Positions 23,607 to 30,166 of a stretch of 36,895 bases of DNA are shown piece by piece. Source of the DNA: an uncultured Acidimicrobiales bacterium. Lineage in GTDB: Bacteria > Actinomycetota > Acidimicrobiia > Acidimicrobiales > SZUA-35. The DNA is taken from positions 1-36,895 of the forward strand of contig CALHFG010000089.1 in NCBI GenBank assembly GCA_938029215.1. The letters run 5' to 3'. Every line of letters starts with the position of its first letter. Position 1 is the first letter of the stretch. Made by a program: the position numbers and the translations under genes. The notes under the pieces were generated by a model that worked only from the letters and a program-made list of their open reading frames with translations, ran no database searches and had not been told where the DNA came from.

Positions 23607-24571
23607 TTCGTTGCCTGATCTGCTACGTCGGCGATCCGCGCCGTCACGAGTTGCGCCAATGCTTCGAGACCGGTTCGGGTCGGATGAATGCCGTCATCCC
23701 TCATCCAGTCGGGGTGACCTTCTACGTGTTGGTTCCAGTCGATCAGGTTTACGTGGACAAACCGTGATACGACCGATTCTATTTGATCGTTGGCTTTGGA
23801 CTCCCACGGTCTGCTGACTTCGGTGGTCACCACGAAAACGGGCGTTGGCGCGAGCGCTTCGACCTGAGCAGAGAACATCGAGTCATAGTCGTCGATCCAA
23901 CCATTGGTGCCGAGATGGATCACCACGACGTCGGCCTCGGCGAGTTGGCCATTCACGCGGGCTCCATCGAGGAGTCCAGGCAGCGCCGCCACCTGCCGAC
24001 CTTCTTCGGTCAAGAACCTAACTTGAGCATCACCGATCGGGATGTCGAGCAAGCGAATGCCGTGGAAGATCGAATCGCCGATGATTAACACATCTTCAGG
24101 AAAGCCCGCGCCTTGCGGTTCCAACGTCTCATTCTGTGTGACCAACGCGAACTCTGGACTTTGAGCAAAGCCATTGAGGATGGTGCCCGCGGAGTATCCG
24201 TCGTCGAGTAGGCCAACCCAGTAGCTGAGCCCGTCTTCATCGGCATCCCTATCGAGGACGTTCTGATAGACCAGGTTGACAAACGATCGTTGATCGACCG
24301 TTCCGTACGTGTTGGAGAATTCTTCCGACGCTACGAAGTAGTCGGCAATCCGGTCGAGGTCGGTTCCCCCTCGATGTACTTCGTCCCAATAGTTCAGTCC
24401 ATCAAGATCAGCGGCTCGGTCAAATGCAGCAAAGTAGAGCCGGGCGATAGCCGCCCGGTCACCGTTCGGTGCTGCTGGGCCGGTCTCGCCTGCGGCAGTG
24501 GGAGGAAGGAGGGCGGCCACCACGATGACGAGCAGGCTGATAACACCCGCTGGAAGACCGACCCTCTGCAT
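23603..24571 (-). CDS. secreted DUF4214-SGNH hydrolase
   Basis: A 322-residue exported protein. A signal peptide (residues 4-28) is followed by two DUF4214 repeats (ARLYFAAFDRAADLDGLNYW at 43-62 and LVYQNVLDRDADEDGLSYW at about 100-118). An SGNH/GDSL esterase domain begins at VLIIGDSIFHG (Ser167), with GTN (221-223) and DGIHP (Asp293, His296) completing the catalytic set. It should hydrolyse an ester, perhaps an acyl group on a surface glycan; the substrate is unknown. The ATG at 24571 is chosen because the signal peptide follows, and TACAAC sits 6 nt upstream. The frame runs to 24751 but has no signal character there. Confidence 0.86.
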   Translation of the reverse strand: MQRVGLPAGVISLLVIVVAALLPPTAAGETGPAAPNGDRAAIARLYFAAFDRAADLDGLNYWDEVHRGGTDLDRIADYFVASEEFSNTYGTVDQRSFVNLVYQNVLDRDADEDGLSYWVGLLDDGYSAGTILNGFAQSPEFALVTQNETLEPQGAGFPEDVLIIGDSIFHGIRLLDIPIGDAQVRFLTEEGRQVAALPGLLDGARVNGQLAEADVVVIHLGTNGWIDDYDSMFSAQVEALAPTPVFVVTTEVSRPWESKANDQIESVVSRFVHVNLIDWNQHVEGHPDWMRDDGIHPTRTGLEALAQLVTARIADVADQATN

Positions 24572-24692
24572 CCGCCCGTTGTACCAGGTGATTGGTGTAG
24601 TCGACTGGCGCCGGGCGATTGTCACGCTTTTGGGGATTAGCACGGCCCGGAAGATTTGGGTGAAACCACGCTGATTAGGGCACGATAGGGAG

Positions 24693-25880
24693 ATGGCTGT
24701 AGACCTCGGACCCGACCTTCTCAACGCGTCAAAGTCTCTCGACGCCGACACCGTGGAACTGCGACGGGAGATTCACAAGGACCCTGAACTCGGCCTCCAA
24801 CTGCCGAGTACGCAGAAGAAAATTCTTGAGTCGTTGGATGGCTTGGGAATGGATATCACCCTTGGCCGTGACACCACGTCGGTCACCGCCGATCTCGACT
24901 CGGGTCGTCCGGGACCCACCATTCTCTTGCGCGGAGACATGGATGCCCTCCCGCTCCAAGAGGACAACGACATCACATTCAAGTCCCAACACGATGGCCG
25001 TATGCATGCGTGTGGCCACGATGCGCATGTTTCGATGCTGGTCAGCGCGGCCAAACTCCTCGCGGAAAACAAGGATTCGTTCAACGGAAAGATCCGATTC
25101 ATGTTCCAGCCCGGTGAAGAGGGCTTTCACGGTGCGAAGTACATGATCGACGAAGGTGTTCTCGACGGCGTCGACAAAGCCTTTGCTATTCACGTCTTCA
25201 CCCCGATGCCCGACGGCTTCATCACCACCAGGGGCGGTTCGCTGATGGCTTCGGCTGACCGGTTCGAGATCACCATCAAGGGTGAGGGGGGCCATGCATC
25301 GGCACCTCACCATTGCGTCGATCCCATTCCCGCTGCGGCCGCCACCGTGACCGGATTGCACACCCTCGTGAGCCGAGGGGTCGACCCGGTGCAAGCGGGT
25401 CTCATCACCGTGGCCCACATCGAGGCCGGGACGACCAACAATGTCATCCCGCCCGACGCGTTTATGGAAGGAACGATCCGGACCCTCGACGAAGACGTTC
25501 GTTCCACATTGCACGCCGGCCTCGAGCGTGTGGCCCAGCACACCGCCCAGGCTCATGGCTGCAGCTGCACTTCAGACATCATTCCCGGATACCCGGTGAC
25601 GGTGAACCACCAGGCCGAGGCCGACATCGTGGGCGATCTGGCCCGTTCGGTGGTCGGTGAACAGCACTACGGCGAACTGCCTCGTCCGTTGTTGGGAGCC
25701 GAGGACTTCAGCTATGTACTTCAACACGTACCCGGCGCAATGGCCTTCCTTGGTGTTTGCCCTCCTGGAGTCGACTATCACCATGCGGCCCCCAACCACT
25801 CCAACCTGATGCAAATCAGCGAGGAGCGTCTTTCACACGGTGTGGCGCTCTATGCCGCAATGGGAATGCATCGCGACTGA
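24693..25880 (+). CDS. M20D-family amidohydrolase/carboxypeptidase
   Basis: A 395-residue cytoplasmic zinc hydrolase of the hippurate hydrolase/IAA-amino acid hydrolase group. Metal and catalytic residues are visible in RGDMDALPLQED, HACGHDAH (Cys107, His109), QPGEEG (Glu142, Glu143), GEGGHASAPHH and LGAEDFSYVL. Members remove N-acyl groups from amino acids or split small amide conjugates. It stands alone. The region back to the divergent SGNH gene (24572-24692) carries both promoters. GGGAG directly abuts the ATG, which is too close for a normal ribosome-binding site. Confidence 0.92.
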   Translation: MAVDLGPDLLNASKSLDADTVELRREIHKDPELGLQLPSTQKKILESLDGLGMDITLGRDTTSVTADLDSGRPGPTILLRGDMDALPLQEDNDITFKSQHDGRMHACGHDAHVSMLVSAAKLLAENKDSFNGKIRFMFQPGEEGFHGAKYMIDEGVLDGVDKAFAIHVFTPMPDGFITTRGGSLMASADRFEITIKGEGGHASAPHHCVDPIPAAAATVTGLHTLVSRGVDPVQAGLITVAHIEAGTTNNVIPPDAFMEGTIRTLDEDVRSTLHAGLERVAQHTAQAHGCSCTSDIIPGYPVTVNHQAEADIVGDLARSVVGEQHYGELPRPLLGAEDFSYVLQHVPGAMAFLGVCPPGVDYHHAAPNHSNLMQISEERLSHGVALYAAMGMHRD

Positions 25881-25892
25881 GGGTGCGACGAC

Positions 25893-25905
25893 TACCTCAG
25901 AGGTA
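25893..25905. repeat. 13-bp perfect inverted repeat
   Basis: TACCTC and GAGGTA flank a single A. It lies 13 nt after the M20 stop and about 60 nt before the next gene, so it could be an operator for the following membrane protein/XRE operon. It is too short for a terminator. Confidence 0.35.
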
Positions 25906-25932
25906 ATCGCCTGCGTAACCGCCGTGCTTCAT

Positions 25933-25975
25933 AGTGAATTCATCAACGACGGATGGAAAGTGAATTCATGAACGA
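25933..25975. repeat. 26-bp-spaced direct repeat around the start of the membrane-protein gene
   Basis: AGTGAATTCATCAACGA (25933-25949) and AGTGAATTCATGAACGA (25959-25975) differ at one base. The second copy contains the start codon at 25968. Each holds the palindrome TGAATTCA. The one differing base (C against G) creates the ATG. A regulator site or a small duplication are both possible. Confidence 0.5.
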
Positions 25976-26375
25976 ATCAAATAACTCTGAACGCAACCTA
26001 CGATTCGCTCTTCGAGCGAACGCCGCCTCTTCGGGCCTGTTCGGTATTGGTGGCCTGATCTTCGCCGGTCGGGTCGTCGACTTCCTCGGAACGGGCAACA
26101 CCGTCATCGTGCGGCTCATCGCGGCCGGCCTTGTGGCGTTTGCCGCCTTTGTGGTCTACGTCTCGTTCCAGCCAACGTCGGAACTGCGAGCCGAGTCGCT
26201 GCTCGTGTCCCTCGGTGACCTGGGATGGGTCGCAGCATCGATCGTGCTGATTGCGCTCGGCCTGTTCACTACTGCGGGTGCAGTAGCGACTGGCGTGATC
26301 GCTGCCATGGTGCTCGACTTTGCGCTCATTCAGCTGTGGACTCGGGCGAAGTCGGCCGATTCGGTACTGGCGTAG
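25968..26375 (+). CDS. small integral membrane protein
   Basis: A 135-residue protein with four hydrophobic segments (about 22-40, 46-66, 78-98 and 102-124) and short polar ends. No family is recognised with confidence; the four-helix layout resembles small actinobacterial membrane proteins of unknown role. The ATG at 25968 is used; an in-frame ATG at 25953 would add five residues. Its stop is 2 nt before the XRE regulator start, so the two form an operon. Confidence 0.72.
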   Translation: MNESNNSERNLRFALRANAASSGLFGIGGLIFAGRVVDFLGTGNTVIVRLIAAGLVAFAAFVVYVSFQPTSELRAESLLVSLGDLGWVAASIVLIALGLFTTAGAVATGVIAAMVLDFALIQLWTRAKSADSVLA

Positions 26376-26377
26376 AC

Positions 26378-27157
26378 GTGAGCTTCGGGCCTGCACTTCG
26401 GACCTGGCGCGAAGAGCGCGGTTTCAGTCAGCTTCGGCTGGCGAACTCGGCTGAAGTATCCCAACGACACATCAGTTTCTTGGAGAACGGACGAGCCAAA
26501 CCAAGTAGGGAGATGGTCACCCACTTGGGCCGGGTGCTTCGGGTTCCGCTCGACGCTCAGAACAAGATGCTGGTGGCGGCTGGTTTCGCTCCTAGCTACA
26601 CCGAGGTGCCGATCGAAAACCTGGCCGAAGTGGGGGAGGCTCTTCACTTCATGCTTCAGGCACATGAGCCGAACATGGCCGTGGTGATCGATCGCATGTG
26701 GAATGTTGTCTTCGCTAACGCGCCGGCCCTCGACTTCCTGGGCACGTTGGTGACTGATCCGCCCCTCTACCAGGGGCAGCTCAACCTGATGTATGGGATG
26801 TTCCACCCCGACGGTCTTGGGGAGAACATTCTCAACCGTGCCGAAGTCGAACCGATGCTGTTGTGGCGGCTCGCTGACGATTGCGAGCGCTTTCCCGACG
26901 ACACCGACCTCCGCTCCCTGTTTGCCGACGTCCGCTCGTTGGCTGCGTTCTCACCGGCGGAGGTTCCGGCTCATGCCGGTTTGGTGGGCACGGTGCGATT
27001 CCGAATGCCCCAGGGCGATGTGTCCCTGTTCTCCTGTATCGCCAGCATCGAAGGGTCAGCAGACCTCACGGTCGCGGGACTGCGGATCGAAACGTTCTTC
27101 CCGGCCAACGCTGAGTCGGTTCAGATCTGGAGCGACTTTCGCGAAGCAGCTGGGTAG
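26378..27157 (+). CDS. XRE-family regulator with MmyB-like ligand-binding domain
   Basis: A 259-residue transcription factor. Residues about 4-60 are a helix-turn-helix domain (WREERGFSQLRLANSAEVSQ, then RHISFLENGRAKPS). Residues about 100-255 match the MmyB-like PAS-type domain (VVIDRMWNVVFANAPAL; LNLMYGMFHPDGL), which in known members binds fatty-acid-like or other small ligands. The GTG at 26378 is chosen because the DNA-binding domain starts at once; the longer frame back to 26225 is antisense-like and overlaps the membrane gene. Translation is probably coupled to that gene. Confidence 0.87.
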   Translation: MSFGPALRTWREERGFSQLRLANSAEVSQRHISFLENGRAKPSREMVTHLGRVLRVPLDAQNKMLVAAGFAPSYTEVPIENLAEVGEALHFMLQAHEPNMAVVIDRMWNVVFANAPALDFLGTLVTDPPLYQGQLNLMYGMFHPDGLGENILNRAEVEPMLLWRLADDCERFPDDTDLRSLFADVRSLAAFSPAEVPAHAGLVGTVRFRMPQGDVSLFSCIASIEGSADLTVAGLRIETFFPANAESVQIWSDFREAAG

Positions 27158-27160
27158 CGT
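27155..27160 (+). promoter_or_regulatory. -10 box of the DUF1499 gene, overlapping the upstream stop codon
   Basis: TAGCGT ends 6 nt before the ATG at 27167. Its first three bases are the TAG stop of the XRE regulator. A leaderless mRNA is predicted. Confidence 0.5.
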
Positions 27161-27166
27161 TTCGGC

Positions 27167-27526
27167 ATGCGTCTCGATCCATGCCCCTCGTCGCCTAACT
27201 GCATTTCTAGCCAGGCCGACGCGTCGGACTCTCAGCACTACATGGAGGCGATCGACTTCACCGGCGCACCGGATGCAACCCTCGACGCGATCGAGGCGGT
27301 TCTCGCTCAGGCGGCCGGTGCTCGGGTGACCAACAGGACCCAAGACCGTGTTGACGCCGTCTTTACCACCCGCATCTTCAAGTTCAAGGACGACGTCACC
27401 TTCGCCGTGGACGCCGATGCCGGGAAGGTGCATTTCCGAAGTGCGTCCCGTACCGGCCACAGTGACCTCGGGGCGAACAAGAAGCGCCTGCTCGCTCTGC
27501 TTCCGCTGATTAAGGCCAAGCTGTAG
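27167..27526 (+). CDS. DUF1499 family protein
   Basis: A 119-residue protein of the DUF1499 family, recognisable by the N-terminal PCPSSPNCISSQA and the C-terminal FRSASRTGHSDLGANKKR. The family's role is unknown. No signal peptide is visible, unlike some longer members. The leaderless -10 spacing supports the ATG at 27167. The stop lies 6 nt from that of the convergent RNase HI gene. Confidence 0.87.
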   Translation: MRLDPCPSSPNCISSQADASDSQHYMEAIDFTGAPDATLDAIEAVLAQAAGARVTNRTQDRVDAVFTTRIFKFKDDVTFAVDADAGKVHFRSASRTGHSDLGANKKRLLALLPLIKAKL

Positions 27527-27532
27527 GCGCAA

Positions 27533-28036
27533 CTAAAAGAGCGACGACTGAGGTCGTTCAGGCATCGACGGCGGTGTCCAGATCGGGCCGTCGATGGCCG
27601 CCTGTCCAGCGAGCTGATCGGCAGCTTCGTTGCCTTCGTCGCCGCTGTGTCCCTTCACCCATTCGACGATTAGATCGGGATGGGCTTGCGTGCAGGCGTG
27701 GTACGCGGCGACGAGATCGAGATTCTCCACCGGCTTAGGGGTGCCTGCGGCGCCGGTCCTGCGATCCCATCCGTTTTTCTCCCACCGGGTCATCCACCCG
27801 GCCTCGTACATCGCCTGGGCATACCGGCTGTCGGTGATGACGGTGAGGGGACCGTCGCCGTGACTGCAGATGGCTTCGACTACCGCCGCCAGTTCCATGC
27901 GCTGGTTCGTTGTTGGAGTTTCTGGCCGGCCCGAGGCGCTGGTGTTGGCGTCGAGGTTTACCCACGCCCACCCTCCTCGCTTGGTTCCGCCGTTGTCGCA
28001 GGATCCGTCGGTGTAGACGACTGTTCGGTGACTCAC
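27533..28036 (-). CDS. rnhA: ribonuclease HI
   Basis: A 167-residue RNase HI that cuts the RNA strand of RNA-DNA hybrids. The catalytic set is intact: Asp10 (VYTDGSCDNGG), Glu48 (QRMELAAV), Asp69 (VITDSRYA), His130 (WVKGHSGD) and Asp140 (AADQLA). The basic handle region (WMTRWEKNGW) is present. The GTG start overlaps the TGA of the upstream amidohydrolase by 4 nt. The C-terminal Pro-rich extension is short. Confidence 0.95.
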   Translation of the reverse strand: MSHRTVVYTDGSCDNGGTKRGGWAWVNLDANTSASGRPETPTTNQRMELAAVVEAICSHGDGPLTVITDSRYAQAMYEAGWMTRWEKNGWDRRTGAAGTPKPVENLDLVAAYHACTQAHPDLIVEWVKGHSGDEGNEAADQLAGQAAIDGPIWTPPSMPERPQSSLF

Positions 28037-28845
28037 GACGTGGTGTCGATTAGTCGTTGGGCGTTCAGTGTGGTGATACGGGTGTAGGTGAGGCCCGACA
28101 CACCACTGTCGCTCAGGTGATCGAGCAACTGAGCAGCTGTCTTGCCGGTGTTGGGGGCATCGGTGCCGAACAGGATCCGGTCGCTGAACTCCTCGGCGTC
28201 GGCTGCGGTGATCGGCACCGGCTCATAGATGACCGGGGTGAGGTCACACACCAGGTTGGGGTGGATGCGCATCAGCTCCATCGCTTCTTCGTAGGAGTGA
28301 TGGCCGCTGTGGGCGAGGATGAACGTGGTGTGAGGGTGGGCAGCTACGGCCTCGCTGATCGGGGCCAATTCGGATGCCTCGGTGTGCCCGGTGATCGAGT
28401 GTCCGGCGTGAATGGTTATGGGAACGCCGAGCTCGCCGGCGGCGTCGAGCACGGGAGCGAGCTTGGGGTTGGTTGGTTCGTAGTTGCCTACCGAACAGTG
28501 CAGCTTCAGAACACGCGCACCGTTTTGCACGGCGATCCGCAGGTCCTCGGCAGGATCGTTGTCATCAGGGTGCACGGTGCAGCCGCTGATGATCGACACG
28601 CCGTGACCGTCATACTCTTGCGCTACCTCCAGCATGCTTTCGTTCAGCCGCCGAGCCATTTCGGGCTTGTGGGCATACGGAAGGTTCCATACCGTGTCGA
28701 TTCCAGCTGCGGCGTGGCTTTCCAGTAGCTCGGGGTAGTTCAGGGTGTAGCTCAACTCGGCAGCGTCCATGTAGGTGGCGAAGTAGCCGCGGATCTTCTC
28801 GGCCAGTCGCATCGGGAGCAGGTGAGTATGAACATCGACAGCCAT
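28033..28845 (-). CDS. amidohydrolase-related metal-dependent hydrolase (TIM barrel)
   Basis: A 270-residue enzyme of the PF04909 type. Metal ligands are visible in VDVHTHLLP (Asp4, His6, His8), LKLHCSVGNYEP, IHAGHSI, LAHSGHHSYEE and LFGTDAPNTG. The superfamily includes decarboxylases and hydrolases for aromatic and lactone substrates; the substrate here is not predictable. The ATG at 28845 sits at the family N-terminus. It is divergent from the PadR gene and shares its palindrome-rich intergenic region, so PadR control is possible. It is followed by rnhA with a 4-nt overlap. Confidence 0.85.
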   Translation of the reverse strand: MAVDVHTHLLPMRLAEKIRGYFATYMDAAELSYTLNYPELLESHAAAGIDTVWNLPYAHKPEMARRLNESMLEVAQEYDGHGVSIISGCTVHPDDNDPAEDLRIAVQNGARVLKLHCSVGNYEPTNPKLAPVLDAAGELGVPITIHAGHSITGHTEASELAPISEAVAAHPHTTFILAHSGHHSYEEAMELMRIHPNLVCDLTPVIYEPVPITAADAEEFSDRILFGTDAPNTGKTAAQLLDHLSDSGVSGLTYTRITTLNAQRLIDTTS

Positions 28846-28946
28846 ACCGATCAGACTTCACCACGGACGGTCCGGTTACCAAGCTAGGCCCCCGTTTTGG
28901 GTCGAAACAGCAGTTCGCGGAGGAAGTTTCGATAGTGGGAACAAAC

Positions 28947-28997
28947 TATCGCGATATATCGTTAACTTGATATCGGCAGCGGTTGTCGATCGATAAC
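28947..28997. promoter_or_regulatory. nested palindromes between the amidohydrolase and padR-family genes
   Basis: TATCGCGATA (28947-28956) and CGATATATCG (28952-28961) are perfect overlapping palindromes. GTTAAC, GATATC and the near-perfect GTTGTCGATCGATAAC (28982-28997) follow up to the start codon. PadR regulators bind such sites and usually repress their own gene. The site probably controls padR and perhaps the divergent operon; this is inferred. Confidence 0.65.
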
Positions 28998-29000
28998 CCA

Positions 29001-29573
29001 ATGGAGAAGCGCTTGAAAACGCATCGAAACGAACATCACAATCACGACTATCGCGACGGACACTTCGGTTCCGGGCGCAGAATGAGAGGACATATGCCAC
29101 CACACAAAAGAGGTCACCACGGAGGCCATCGCGCCAAGCGAGGCGCCATCGTGCACGGCACGTTGCTCGTCCTAAGCGAACGAGCGATGCATGGCTATGA
29201 AGTCATCGCCGAGCTCGAAGAGCGAAGCGACGGGGCCTGGCGTCCAAGCCCTGGCTCCATCTACCCAGCGCTGAAGCGTCTCGCCATGAAGGGCCTCATC
29301 GAGGCCAACGAAGACTCCGATGGCAAGCGAGTTTTCTCGATTACCGACGAGGGCGCCGAGCGTCTCGCCGCAATGAACGAGGACCATCCACCGCCGTGGG
29401 AGCGTTTTGCCGAGTCGGGGCCATCGCTTCGGCCGGTAGCCCAGGAACTTATGTCCCAAGCCCGACAAATCGGTCGCTTCGGCTCCGACGAGCAACGAAC
29501 CAAGGCCATTGCGGTACTCGAGCAGGCCAAGGTTGACCTTTACGCCCTCATGGCCGAACCCAAGGCGGAGTAG
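29001..29573 (+). CDS. PadR-family regulator with His-rich N-terminus
   Basis: A 190-residue transcription factor. Residues about 48-130 form the PadR winged helix (GTLLVLSERAMHGYEVI, RPSPGSIYPALKRLAMKGL, KRVFSITDEGAERL). A C-terminal helical region (about 150-190) is the dimerisation part. The first 43 residues contain ten His, plus Arg and Asp. That architecture is shared with E. coli YqjI/NfeR, a nickel-responsive PadR protein with a His-rich N-terminal extension, so metal sensing is plausible. The ATG at 29001 is preferred; a TTG at 28983 would add six residues. Autoregulation through the upstream palindromes is likely. Confidence 0.86.
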   Translation: MEKRLKTHRNEHHNHDYRDGHFGSGRRMRGHMPPHKRGHHGGHRAKRGAIVHGTLLVLSERAMHGYEVIAELEERSDGAWRPSPGSIYPALKRLAMKGLIEANEDSDGKRVFSITDEGAERLAAMNEDHPPPWERFAESGPSLRPVAQELMSQARQIGRFGSDEQRTKAIAVLEQAKVDLYALMAEPKAE

Positions 29574-29604
29574 TGCATGAGTGCACGGGCGACGCTTCGG
29601 ATTT

Positions 29605-30042
29605 CTAACGCCAGCGGCGGGCGAGCTTTATCGCCCGCCGCAGTTGGCGTTCGCTGAGGTCAAACCACTCGCCGTTCATCCGTTGCCGTTCGAAGTACGC
29701 GTGCAGGTCTCGTTCGACCGCACGGGCATCGGCTGATGAGCGACATCGAATGGTCTTCCACAGATGGAGTGGTTCGGGATGGCCAGTCTGAAGCGTGGCG
29801 ACGCGTTGGGAGGGGTCGCCGGAGATTCCGATCTTGGTGGCCGCGTGCCCGTCCTGGATGAAATAGACAAAGGTTCCACCCCGAATTGGGGTGAGGTGTT
29901 CGATCGATCGAATGAGGTTGGCGCCGAGGTGCACCAGACCGCTGTGACCCGACACCAAGCGCACCGGAATGCCGGCGAGTCCGATGGCTAGGCCGCCGGT
30001 GGCCAGCAGCACCATCAGTGGGATTCGAATGATCCAAACCAC
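29605..30042 (-). CDS. membrane-anchored T5orf172/GIY-YIG-like domain protein
   Basis: A 145-residue protein. An N-terminal hydrophobic segment (about 3-30) precedes a T5orf172-type domain, a GIY-YIG relative: FVYFIQDG, TKIGISGDPSQRVATLQTGH, ERDLHAYFERQRMNGEWF. The putative catalytic Arg (QRVATLQ) and Glu (VERDLH) are present. Such domains occur in phage DNA-binding proteins and nucleases; a membrane anchor is unusual. The start is GTG at 30042. It is convergent with padR, and its 3' end carries a strong stem-loop. Confidence 0.78.
   Translation of the reverse strand: MVWIIRIPLMVLLATGGLAIGLAGIPVRLVSGHSGLVHLGANLIRSIEHLTPIRGGTFVYFIQDGHAATKIGISGDPSQRVATLQTGHPEPLHLWKTIRCRSSADARAVERDLHAYFERQRMNGEWFDLSERQLRRAIKLARRWR
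29615..29640. terminator. 10-bp GC-rich stem-loop between convergent genes
   Basis: CGGCGGGCGA (29615-29624) and TCGCCCGCCG (29631-29640) form a perfect stem with a 6-nt loop. It lies in the last codons of the T5orf172 gene and 41 nt past the padR stop, so it could end transcription from both sides. Neither side has a T-tract, as is common in high-GC genomes. Confidence 0.5.
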
Positions 30043-30089
30043 AACGGTGTAACCATCGGCCCCCAGACCAGAATTCTAAGTGTATGGAT

Positions 30090-30127
30090 GGGGTCAGACC
30101 CCTTCCGAGGGGAAGAGGTCTGACCCC
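30090..30127. repeat. inverted pair of the GGGGTCAGACCCC repeat
   Basis: GGGGTCAGACCCC (30090-30102) is followed by an inverted, slightly decayed copy ending 30127. The arms GGGGTCAGACC (30090-30100) and GGTCTGACCCC (30117-30127) are perfect, and CTTCC/GGAAG extend the stem inward around a GAGG loop. It lies 40 nt past the gamma-glutamyltransferase stop. The layout resembles a REP/BIME unit and may also stop transcription. No transposase is nearby. Confidence 0.75.
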
Positions 30128-30166
30128 GTTCCATTTCGCTGCGTCCAGCTGAGCGTTGGTTTGCGG

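Noticed and set aside
24729..25556. 275-codon minus-strand ORF opposite the M20 amidohydrolase.
   Set aside because: Antisense shadow; all M20 motifs are on the plus strand.
28057..28728. 223-codon plus-strand ORF opposite the amidohydrolase.
   Set aside because: Antisense frame of a conserved TIM-barrel enzyme; Gly/Val-rich without motifs.
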